Shown in pieces: positions 1 through 5,289 of a stretch of DNA of 5,971 nucleotides (position 1 is its first letter; the number at the start of each line of letters is the position of its first letter). The notes beneath the pieces are model-generated. The model had not been told where the DNA came from. It searched no databases and saw nothing but the letters and a program-made list of their open reading frames with translations. Source of the DNA: Candidatus Poseidonia sp. (GTDB lineage: Archaea; Thermoplasmatota; Poseidoniia; Poseidoniales; Poseidoniaceae); the NCBI GenBank assembly GCA_013330155.1, contig DUIU01000036.1:1228-7198 (forward strand), read 5' to 3'. The position numbers were made by a program, and so were the translations under genes.

Positions 1-3000
1 TTGTTCGACAACCGGATTAAGAATTCACCGATCTCCTTCTCCATCTTTGGTGGCTTGTTTGGTAACCTGACCGCACCAACCAACTTCACCGGTTTGGGCA
101 ACAACGGCTACCGAACCGATGCTTCAGGATGGGCTTCACTGACCTTCGTCCAGGATTTGGGCATCAGCGGCACCTGGAAGCAGGTGCAGTGGAACTCCAC
201 CGCCGATAACGGCGTTGGACAGGTACCTGGTGGCTATGAAGAAATTGTTTGGAATGACTTGACCAAGCAACACGACGTGGTGTTGGATAGCAATGGCGAT
301 ACATTGCGGTACAATTACACCAATACAAGCCTTCCAGCCGGAGACATCGAAATCATCCCCCGAGTCTCGCCAGAATTGGCCACTGAATGGCCATTCCCGT
401 ATCTAAACGGCGATGAAGCTGAACCGTTCTCTGTTCGCATCATGCATCGAATGAACATTGAAGGGACGCTGATTCTTGATGGATTGAGCCCTATTTACTA
501 CTATGACTCAACCGTCAACAACGGTGATGGAACGTTCGGCGACTGGTCAACCCTCTTCCACCAACCCGCCTTGGACAATGCAGGCGTGAATTACAACGAT
601 GTCTCAGCGTTCAAGCCTTACCCGAAGTCATGGGACGGCACCCCTACAGGATTGACTGGACAAGCAGCAGCGTTGCGACCTTTCCTTGATGGTAACGGCA
701 CGCACTGGTTCATCGCATTGGTGAACGGTGGCGACAGCAATTTGCCTCCATGTGGCCCGGTGGACCGTACGGATCCAAACAGTGCTATTCGCTGTGAAAT
801 CGTTCCGGAGATGAACACAGGCGAAACCCTCCAAGTCGTGGGTAAGGTGACCAACCGAACCAACGACCCGTGGGACCAAGACCCCATCGCCTTGCAGGTA
901 GACGTAGACAAGAATGGACAATTCCTTGGTGCCGGCGAGACTGCATACACCCAGCGACCGATCATGAAGGACGGCGATGCTGCCTACGATTACAACTGGT
1001 CGTGGTTCAGTCAATACGGCTCAGGCACCTATGGTCTGCGAGTTGACTTCACCAATTCCGCCTACTACTTCACCGGCAATTCGTCGACCCTCGCTCCGAC
1101 GGGCGCCTACATCAACGTCACCGTCGTCGGTACGACCGACTTCCAGACGACATCGTTGCCCCGCTTGTATCGAAACACCAACACGACCATTCAGGCCAAG
1201 TTGGTTGACAATTCACTGCAACCGGTTCGAAATGCACCTGTGAACTACACCTGGTCGTTTGACGGACGCACTGGCGTGAACTTCACGGACAGCAACGGTT
1301 TCTTCGAAATACCGTTCAATGTTTCAGCCTCCGATTCGCTCGGTAATTTCACCTTGCAATTCGAGTATTCCGGTACTTCTCTGCTCAAGGGAACGACGGT
1401 TTCTCAATCGGTTTGGGTGGTTTCTCGCACCTACATGCAGGTCATCAGCACTGAAGAGAACCTCCGGCGCAACGGTGACAAATGGGACTTCACAGCTCAG
1501 GTTTCCGATGACAACAAGACCAGCATACGGGATTCAGGTGGAACAGCCCTATCCGGTGGTGAAACGCCTTATGGTGGACTTGTGGATGTCATCTTTGAAG
1601 GAACAGACTTCCAAGGAACATTGCATCGGCAAGTTGTCGCAACCCTCGCTCCAAATGCAGGGGTCATCTCTTTGCCCGAAGTCGAACCTGATGGCTCACA
1701 TCTCTGTTTCTACGACGGCAACGGTGACAACATCCCCGACCGCGACCTTGATGGCGATGGATTGGAAGTTGAGGAGACCATTGGATGTTTGAAGTCGAAC
1801 ATCTCTCCACTGAACCCCACTCTGCTTCGCGCTGACCCTGAATCCTTCCTCCCCGATGGATTCGGTCCTGTGAACGTGATTTTGCGATTCCAAGAGACGC
1901 TGCCCAACGAGGGCTGTCAGCCGCTTGATGTCAGTTATCTGGGCATCCAGGGCGCATGGGACCCATGTACATCCGTACCAGGGAACGACCATTTCCGCCT
2001 CACCATGACGAACAACGCCAATGGATTCAACCTCATTGGACGTACGATCATGACCGTGGATGACCAAATTGTCTACACCAGCGAAATTGACCCAATGACG
2101 GGAGAGGTTGTGCCCAAGCCAATGATTGTCACTGGCCAACTCAGCGACGAATTGGGCGTTAACCTGACCGACCGAAGCATCCGTGTGAACTACGAAATGG
2201 TCAACGGTCAGACCGGTCCAGTCGCTTGTCAATCTGGCACCACCAACATGGATGGTTTCTTCTCCATCACCTGTCCACTTTCTGACGTGTTGGCCGGTAA
2301 GGCCCGTGTCTCGGTGTCTTACTCCGCTTACGACAACAACGATGCCTACCGCTATGAGAACAAGACCGTCCAGACCGAGTTTGACGTTTTCTCCAACTCA
2401 ACGTTGCAGATTACTGAAGTTGGTCCGTTCAAGTCCAGTGTCGACCAATTTGTCGCACAAAATGGCTCAAGGTATCCTGTGCTTTACCTCAAGGAATCCT
2501 TCCACATCGATGCGTTCCTTGCCCAATCCAACGGACAAGCTGTCGGTGGAAAGTGTCTGAACATCTACCTTGACCCCGATGAGAACGTTCGACCTCTTGC
2601 TACGGTTCGAACCAGCGATATCGGCGGAAGCGTGGAATGGTTCAGCGGCGATCCGATTCAGAACCCAACCCTCCGAGGCGTGGAGACCACCGGTGGTAAA
2701 CTGGAAGGTTTCCGTACCCTGCGTGTTGCGTTTGAACCGGACCGAAACATTCCCGGTGGCTGTGATAAGGACAGCAGCAATGCTCTCAACGGTTCAGCGA
2801 TGGACATTGAAGTGCTGGTTCGCTCTCGTGTCGACCTGCAAGTGAAGGAAACTTGGAGCAACAGCGGTGCAAACGGTGCTGATGAAGGAGATTTGATCTT
2901 TGGAGAAATCGCCCTTTTGCGAGACCGTCTTGATTTGGCCGTTGAAAACGAAGAGGTCATCTTCGCTTACGAATTCTTCAACGACGAAACCGGTCAGTGG

Positions 3001-3783
3001 GAAGTCTCTGACCTGAACAACAAGACCCGAACCAATGAGCAAGGTGTTGCTGGATTTGAGTGGTCCTTCGTTGGACAGAGTTGCGATGGCAACCCATGCA
3101 GTGGCCTTTGGCGAATCACGGCGTACTACCCCGGCTCAACCTACTTTGCGGCGTCGCAGGACAACATCACGCACGAAATCACGTACAAGAAGGCCGAAGC
3201 CTTGGGTGGCTCAGGTGGCTTGCTCTCTCCGGGTAACCTCATTGGGTTCGCCATCATTCTGATGGCCCTCCTCATCGCTGGAGCCATCTACTACCAGCGC
3301 GTGCAACAACAACGCCAGGTGCAAGCTCTCCGAGGTATTTTGACCGACGCCATGATGCAACTCGAAGCCAGCAACGAATACATCGCTGCCATCTTTGACT
3401 GCTACAAGAGCCTCGTCAAGCACTTCCGAAAGTACGGCTTCATGAAGAAGGTATACGAGACAGCACGTGAGTTTGAGGCTGCGGTTCGCACCGCCTTCAA
3501 CATGGTGCCAACGGACCAACTCGACGACTTCCTCTCCATCTTTGAGGAAGCGCGCTACTCCGAGCACACCATTGATGCAACCCATCGAGATCGTGCCATG
3601 CAGACCCTCGGAGCCATCACCAATTCATTGACGATGTCCCTTGGTGAAGAGGCCGTCGTCAAGCGAATCGACGCTTCCAGCATCTACGATAACCTGACCA
3701 AGGCCGGCGAATTTGTCGCCGCTGATGGCTCGGTTCGACAGGCTGGTATCGTCGAAGGCGAGAACACTGACTTCAAGATTTGA
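1..3783 (+). CDS. Large surface protein, Ig-like repeats, one TM helix, DUF4129-like cytoplasmic tail (5'-partial)
   Basis: The frame is open from the first base and shows no signal peptide, so the start lies upstream; the TTG at base 1 is probably an ordinary Leu codon. Residue numbers count from base 1. Residues 1-1075 look extracytoplasmic: beta-rich, acidic, with over 20 N-x-S/T sequons and 12 cysteines that fall into local pairs (251/265, 569/596, 639/656, 743/758, 852/921, 1028/1033). At least four Ig-like repeats are visible at about 271-376, 378-476, 708-797 and 964-1062; several share a T-x-x-x-G-x-x-x-F/W strand. An acidic loop at 572-592 resembles a calcium site. One membrane helix (about 1080-1098) is followed by Tyr/Gln/Arg, giving an N-out, C-in topology. 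The 160-residue tail is helical and resembles DUF4129, with T..REF at 1154-1158 and FEEARYS at 1181-1187. Ligand and role are unknown; adhesion, envelope structure or signalling are all possible. The membrane topology is firm, and the DUF4129 assignment is moderate. Confidence 0.88.
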   Translation: MFDNRIKNSPISFSIFGGLFGNLTAPTNFTGLGNNGYRTDASGWASLTFVQDLGISGTWKQVQWNSTADNGVGQVPGGYEEIVWNDLTKQHDVVLDSNGDTLRYNYTNTSLPAGDIEIIPRVSPELATEWPFPYLNGDEAEPFSVRIMHRMNIEGTLILDGLSPIYYYDSTVNNGDGTFGDWSTLFHQPALDNAGVNYNDVSAFKPYPKSWDGTPTGLTGQAAALRPFLDGNGTHWFIALVNGGDSNLPPCGPVDRTDPNSAIRCEIVPEMNTGETLQVVGKVTNRTNDPWDQDPIALQVDVDKNGQFLGAGETAYTQRPIMKDGDAAYDYNWSWFSQYGSGTYGLRVDFTNSAYYFTGNSSTLAPTGAYINVTVVGTTDFQTTSLPRLYRNTNTTIQAKLVDNSLQPVRNAPVNYTWSFDGRTGVNFTDSNGFFEIPFNVSASDSLGNFTLQFEYSGTSLLKGTTVSQSVWVVSRTYMQVISTEENLRRNGDKWDFTAQVSDDNKTSIRDSGGTALSGGETPYGGLVDVIFEGTDFQGTLHRQVVATLAPNAGVISLPEVEPDGSHLCFYDGNGDNIPDRDLDGDGLEVEETIGCLKSNISPLNPTLLRADPESFLPDGFGPVNVILRFQETLPNEGCQPLDVSYLGIQGAWDPCTSVPGNDHFRLTMTNNANGFNLIGRTIMTVDDQIVYTSEIDPMTGEVVPKPMIVTGQLSDELGVNLTDRSIRVNYEMVNGQTGPVACQSGTTNMDGFFSITCPLSDVLAGKARVSVSYSAYDNNDAYRYENKTVQTEFDVFSNSTLQITEVGPFKSSVDQFVAQNGSRYPVLYLKESFHIDAFLAQSNGQAVGGKCLNIYLDPDENVRPLATVRTSDIGGSVEWFSGDPIQNPTLRGVETTGGKLEGFRTLRVAFEPDRNIPGGCDKDSSNALNGSAMDIEVLVRSRVDLQVKETWSNSGANGADEGDLIFGEIALLRDRLDLAVENEEVIFAYEFFNDETGQWEVSDLNNKTRTNEQGVAGFEWSFVGQSCDGNPCSGLWRITAYYPGSTYFAASQDNITHEITYKKAEALGGSGGLLSPGNLIGFAIILMALLIAGAIYYQRVQQQRQVQALRGILTDAMMQLEASNEYIAAIFDCYKSLVKHFRKYGFMKKVYETAREFEAAVRTAFNMVPTDQLDDFLSIFEEARYSEHTIDATHRDRAMQTLGAITNSLTMSLGEEAVVKRIDASSIYDNLTKAGEFVAADGSVRQAGIVEGENTDFKI
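1714..1776 (+). other. Acidic calcium-type loop within the surface protein
   Basis: Residues 572-592 contain two overlapping D-x-N/D-x-D-x-x-x-D runs (key residues D572, N574, D576, D580, D582, D584, D586). The spacing is like thrombospondin type 3 or dockerin/EF-hand calcium loops. Cysteines 569 and 596 flank the loop and could close it as a disulfide. Calcium binding is inferred from residue spacing only. In other archaeal and bacterial surface proteins such loops link beta domains and stiffen them in seawater calcium. Confidence 0.55.
3238..3294 (+). other. Transmembrane helix of the surface protein
   Basis: About 19 uninterrupted hydrophobic residues (roughly 1080-1098 of the partial protein) follow a Gly/Ser-rich linker and precede a Gln/Arg-rich juxtamembrane segment. 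The sequon- and cysteine-rich side is N-terminal and the basic side C-terminal, which by the positive-inside rule puts the last ~160 residues in the cytoplasm. No other comparable hydrophobic stretch is seen in the visible part. Confidence 0.9.
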
Positions 3784-3786
3784 AGT
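3770..3786 (+). repeat. 7-bp inverted repeat spanning the stop codon of the surface-protein gene
   Basis: ACTTCAA (3770-3776) and TTGAAGT (3780-3786) are perfect reverse complements with a 3-nt GAT spacer, and the TGA stop (3781-3783) lies in the right arm. It may form the first of three hairpins downstream of the gene, or act as a DNA operator. No T-tract follows, so it is not a standard archaeal terminator. A 7-bp repeat of this kind can easily arise by chance. Confidence 0.45.
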
Positions 3787-3793
3787 GGTTCGC

Positions 3794-3808
3794 TGCCTCA
3801 ACGAGGCA
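3794..3808 (+). repeat. Short hairpin downstream of the surface-protein gene
   Basis: TGCCTC (3794-3799) pairs perfectly with GAGGCA (3803-3808) around an AAC loop. The right arm has a second possible partner, TTGCCTC at 3836-3842, so this stem competes with a downstream structure. No oligo-T run follows. It could stabilise the 3' end or belong to a switching leader of the next gene. Confidence 0.5.
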
Positions 3809-3830
3809 AGGCATAGTGAGCGTAAGCCAG

Positions 3831-3859
3831 ACCCTTTGCCTCCTTAACCTTCAAAGGGT
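3831..3859 (+). promoter_or_regulatory. Perfect 8-bp hairpin beside the Shine-Dalgarno of the 149-aa gene
   Basis: ACCCTTTG (3831-3838) pairs with CAAAGGGT (3852-3859) around a 13-nt loop. The loop starts with CCTCC (3839-3843), which is complementary to GGAGG at 3860-3864, the Shine-Dalgarno immediately after the stem. With no linker on either side, the stem and the loop/SD helix are unlikely to form together. They read as alternatives: hairpin formed and SD free, or loop paired to the SD and initiation blocked. Regulation is inference; the complementarities are directly visible. Confidence 0.5.
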
Positions 3860-3865
3860 GGAGGG
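3860..3865 (+). promoter_or_regulatory. Ribosome binding site for the 149-aa gene
   Basis: GGAGGG lies 8 nt before the ATG at 3874 and matches the archaeal anti-SD core CCTCC. It favours ATG 3874 over the in-frame ATG at 3880. Confidence 0.75.
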
Positions 3866-3873
3866 TAGTGTAG

Positions 3874-4323
3874 ATGTTCATGGACGACTGGAAGGCACTC
3901 ATTGACCAAGCCATGCAAATCGAAACGACGGACACCATCGGTGCACATGGCATCTACGAAAGCGCAGTGCGTGCGGCGTTGGCTGACTCGCAAATGTTGC
4001 TGGGCGATGTGGAAGCTGCGGCCATCATCGAAGCGCTTTACGGTGCTTTGGTGGCCTACTCCCAAACCGTCATGCTTCGGATGAAAGCCGAAGACCCCGA
4101 AGTCGGCGGCCCAGACCATGCCTTCCGTGCCGGGCAAGCCTACGGCGTCAGTTGCATTCTCAATCACCTCATCGACCGATTGACCGACGTGGCTGGTATC
4201 ACGGCCCTCGGCGCTCTTGATGACTTTTCAGACATGCTTCACGACGAGATCATCGTCCAAGCCCGCGCCGCTGGATTGACCGTCGAGTTGCTTGATGCCA
4301 AAGGCGAAATTCTCCTCGATTAA
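3874..4323 (+). CDS. Unrecognised acidic helical protein, 149 aa
   Basis: I do not recognise this family. The 149-residue product is soluble-looking and predicted mostly alpha-helical. It has a strong excess of Asp/Glu over Lys/Arg, one cysteine (C94) and no CxxC, Walker or helix-turn-helix motif that I can see. Residues 48-70 are hydrophobic (Ala/Ile/Leu/Val) but carry Glu53, Tyr and Gln, so they fit a buried helix better than a membrane span. A Gly-Gly-Pro-Asp-His turn near 79-83 separates two helical halves. The C-terminus (about 134-149) looks like two short beta strands. Start ATG 3874 has a good SD. It lies 90 nt after the surface-protein gene and about 120 nt before rpl18e; a probable promoter lies between it and the ribosomal genes, so it is likely not part of that operon. 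Sustained coding-like composition and the SD support a real gene. Confidence 0.82.
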   Translation: MFMDDWKALIDQAMQIETTDTIGAHGIYESAVRAALADSQMLLGDVEAAAIIEALYGALVAYSQTVMLRMKAEDPEVGGPDHAFRAGQAYGVSCILNHLIDRLTDVAGITALGALDDFSDMLHDEIIVQARAAGLTVELLDAKGEILLD

Positions 4324-4339
4324 AGCGCCTCGATTTGGG

Positions 4340-4346
4340 TTAAAAA
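4340..4346 (+). promoter_or_regulatory. Candidate TATA box for the ribosomal operon
   Basis: TTAAAAA is the most AT-rich element in the 119-bp gap before rpl18e and resembles an archaeal TATA box. With normal spacing, transcription would start near 4368 and give a leader of about 75 nt. A weaker alternative, TTCATAA at 4391-4397, would give a leader of about 25 nt. No transcript data are available, and no clear BRE stands out. Confidence 0.45.
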
Positions 4347-4414
4347 CGGCCCCCTCCGGCGCGACAGGAGTTCATTCCGCGTCGGTGCCTTCATAACGGG
4401 ATGGACGGTCGGCA

Positions 4415-4452
4415 GGTTGCTTCAAAGCATCGAGGGAGTCAAATGAGCAACC
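4415..4452 (+). promoter_or_regulatory. Leader helix enclosing the rpl18e Shine-Dalgarno and start codon
   Basis: GGTTGCT (4415-4421) is perfectly complementary to AGCAACC (4446-4452), and a T-G wobble (4422/4445) could extend it. The enclosed 22-24 nt hold the SD run GAGGGAG (4432-4438) and the ATG at 4443. The CAACC part of the right arm (4448-4452) can instead pair with GGTTG at 4478-4482 inside the strong downstream hairpin. A role in translational control is inferred. Confidence 0.5.
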
Positions 4453-4808
4453 CAGAACGTAAGACAAACGCCCAGTTGGTTGATATGATCAACCAACTGA
4501 AAGCCCAGTCTCGCGACACCGGAGCTGCAGTTTGGCGAGATGTGGCCTTGCGTCTTTCAAAGAGCCGCAAGAATTGGGCCCAACCCAACCTCAGCCGTGT
4601 AAGCCGCTACGCCCCCGAGGGTGCTACCATCCTCGTTCCAGGCAAGCTGCTCGGCTCAGGTGAGTTGACCAACGGCCACACCATCGCCGCCTACAGTGTC
4701 AGCACCGGTGCCCGTGAGAAGATTGAGGCCGCTGGAGGTCGAATCATGACCTACGGCGAGCTGATGAACGAAAACCCAACAGGAACGGGGGTTGTTATCC
4801 TTGGCTGA
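4443..4808 (+). CDS. rpl18e: Large-subunit ribosomal protein eL18 (L18e), 121 aa
   Basis: Component of the archaeal 50S subunit, homologous to eukaryotic eL18 and structurally related to bacterial uL15. Family signatures are clear: a Lys/Arg-rich start with a KTN motif; V-P-G-K-L-L-G-S-G-E-L in the middle, followed by A-A-Y-S; a K-I-E-A-A-G-G motif; and E-L...N-P-T-G-T-G-V at the C-terminus. The 121-aa length is normal for archaea. ATG 4443 is chosen because GAGGGAG precedes it and the protein then begins in the usual L18e fashion; the in-frame ATG at 4401 would add 14 residues without a good SD. First gene of the operon; its stop overlaps the start of rpl13 by 8 nt. A perfect 12-bp hairpin lies in codons 11-19. 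Confidence 0.97.
   Translation: MSNPERKTNAQLVDMINQLKAQSRDTGAAVWRDVALRLSKSRKNWAQPNLSRVSRYAPEGATILVPGKLLGSGELTNGHTIAAYSVSTGAREKIEAAGGRIMTYGELMNENPTGTGVVILG
4473..4499 (+). promoter_or_regulatory. Perfect 12-bp hairpin with ATG loop inside rpl18e codons 11-19
   Basis: CAGTTGGTTGAT (4473-4484) and ATCAACCAACTG (4488-4499) are perfect reverse complements separated only by ATG (4485-4487). By rough count, assuming equal base frequencies, a 12-bp stem with so small a loop is expected well under once in 6 kb. It starts 30 nt after the rpl18e start codon. Its left arm contains GGTTG, which can also pair with CAACC at 4448-4452 beside the start codon. The position fits an RNA element controlling the ribosomal operon; a DNA-level operator is the alternative. 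Confidence 0.65.
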
Positions 4809-5289
4809 TCCAACCACCTACGTGTTCGACGCTGACGGCCTTATTCTCGGCCGCTTGGCCTCTGCCTCCGCCGACCTCTTGTTGAAGGCCGCCCGCGAAG
4901 ACCGCGATGACAAAGTCATCATCGTCAACGCTGAGAAAGCCATCATCTCAGGTAGCCGGCAATCCGTCCTTGACAACTACCACAAGAAGTACGAGTTGAA
5001 CCATGCCCGAAAGGGGCCGTTCTTCCCTCGTATGCCCGACATGATTCTCAAGCGGGCTGTTCGTGGTATGCTGCCTTACCAAAAGAAGAGCAGCGGCCGT
5101 CGAGCCCTTCGAAACCTTCGCGTTGAAATCGGTTGCCCAAATCACCTCTCTGGTGATTTGCCTGAAGGCCACCAGCAAGGAGACGACAGCAAATTCCGCC
5201 GTGATTTGCCTGACCGCTACATCCGATTGGGTGATGTCAGTGCAAACTTGGGAGCACCCGCTCACCGATGGACGGGAGGTGACCAGTGA
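4801..5289 (+). CDS. rpl13: Large-subunit ribosomal protein uL13, 162 aa, TTG start
   Basis: Universal 50S protein. Recognisable elements from TTG 4801: D-A-D-G-L-I-L-G-R-L-A near residues 10-20; I-V-N-A-E-K-A-I-I-S-G at 41-51; the R-M-P-D...K-R-A-V-R-G-M-L-P core at 77-92, with basic residues following; R-V-E-I-G-C-P at 107-113; and the L-G-D-V-S-A-N-L-G-A end at 143-152. No ATG or GTG serves as start: TTG 4801 has weak GGGGGT 8 nt upstream and overlaps the rpl18e stop by 8 nt; TTG 4792 (three residues longer), with AGGA 7 nt upstream, is the alternative. At 162 aa it is longer than the ~140-150 aa I recall for archaeal uL13. The extra length lies near residues 115-138, where GDLPE and RDLPD recur 16 residues apart, and in the C-terminal tail after residue 152. 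Confidence 0.96.
   Translation: MADPTTYVFDADGLILGRLASASADLLLKAAREDRDDKVIIVNAEKAIISGSRQSVLDNYHKKYELNHARKGPFFPRMPDMILKRAVRGMLPYQKKSSGRRALRNLRVEIGCPNHLSGDLPEGHQQGDDSKFRRDLPDRYIRLGDVSANLGAPAHRWTGGDQ
5138..5160 (+). repeat. Perfect 9-bp hairpin inside rpl13
   Basis: CAAATCACC (5138-5146) and GGTGATTTG (5152-5160) pair perfectly around a TCTCT loop. The left arm can also pair over 8 bp (CAAATCAC with GTGATTTG) with 5201-5208, because the right arm is part of a direct repeat. It falls in the poorly conserved, apparently expanded part of uL13. It could be an RNA element, a transcription pause or a relic of a small duplication. Confidence 0.55.
5153..5213 (+). repeat. 13-nt direct repeat in rpl13, copies at 5153-5165 and 5201-5213
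   Basis: GTGATTTGCCTGA occurs twice exactly, 48 nt apart and in the same reading frame, giving GDLPE at residues 118-122 and RDLPD at 134-138. The sequence between and beyond the copies is not repeated. The spacing of 16 whole codons fits an in-frame insertion or an old tandem duplication that has since diverged. Confidence 0.6.
5275..5282 (+). promoter_or_regulatory. Strong ribosome binding site for rps9
   Basis: GGAGGTGA, a near-complete match to the archaeal anti-SD, lies 6 nt before ATG 5289. The GTG at 5286 would be only 3 nt away, so the ATG is the start. The site lies inside the last codons of rpl13. Confidence 0.85.

Noticed and set aside
1..60. TTG at base 1 as the true start of the surface protein
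   Set aside because: No signal peptide or SD can be seen and the frame is open to the edge; a 5' truncation by the window is more likely.
385..396. 12-bp palindrome GAATGGCCATTC
   Set aside because: One or two perfect 12-bp palindromes are expected by chance in 6 kb, and it sits mid-gene with no context.
618..1014. Long antisense open frames on the minus strand opposite the surface-protein gene
   Set aside because: They lie wholly within a strongly supported coding frame, lack recognisable domains, and arise from the codon composition of the sense gene.
2686..2697. 12-bp palindrome ACCACCGGTGGT
   Set aside because: Expected by chance in a window of this size, and encoded within an ordinary coding stretch.
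3211..3585. Minus-strand open frame opposite the cytoplasmic tail
   Set aside because: It mirrors the codon pattern of the sense gene, shows no recognisable family, and overlaps a coherent TM plus DUF4129-like region.
3794..3859. Hairpins as intrinsic terminators
   Set aside because: None is followed by an oligo-T tract, which archaeal termination normally needs.
3784..3873. Intergenic structure as a tRNA or known riboswitch
   Set aside because: No acceptor/T-arm pattern and no aptamer consensus that I recognise; only simple competing stems are visible.
4018..4083. Membrane helix in the 149-aa protein (residues about 48-70)
   Set aside because: Glu, Tyr, Ser and Gln interrupt the hydrophobic run, so a buried amphipathic helix is more plausible.
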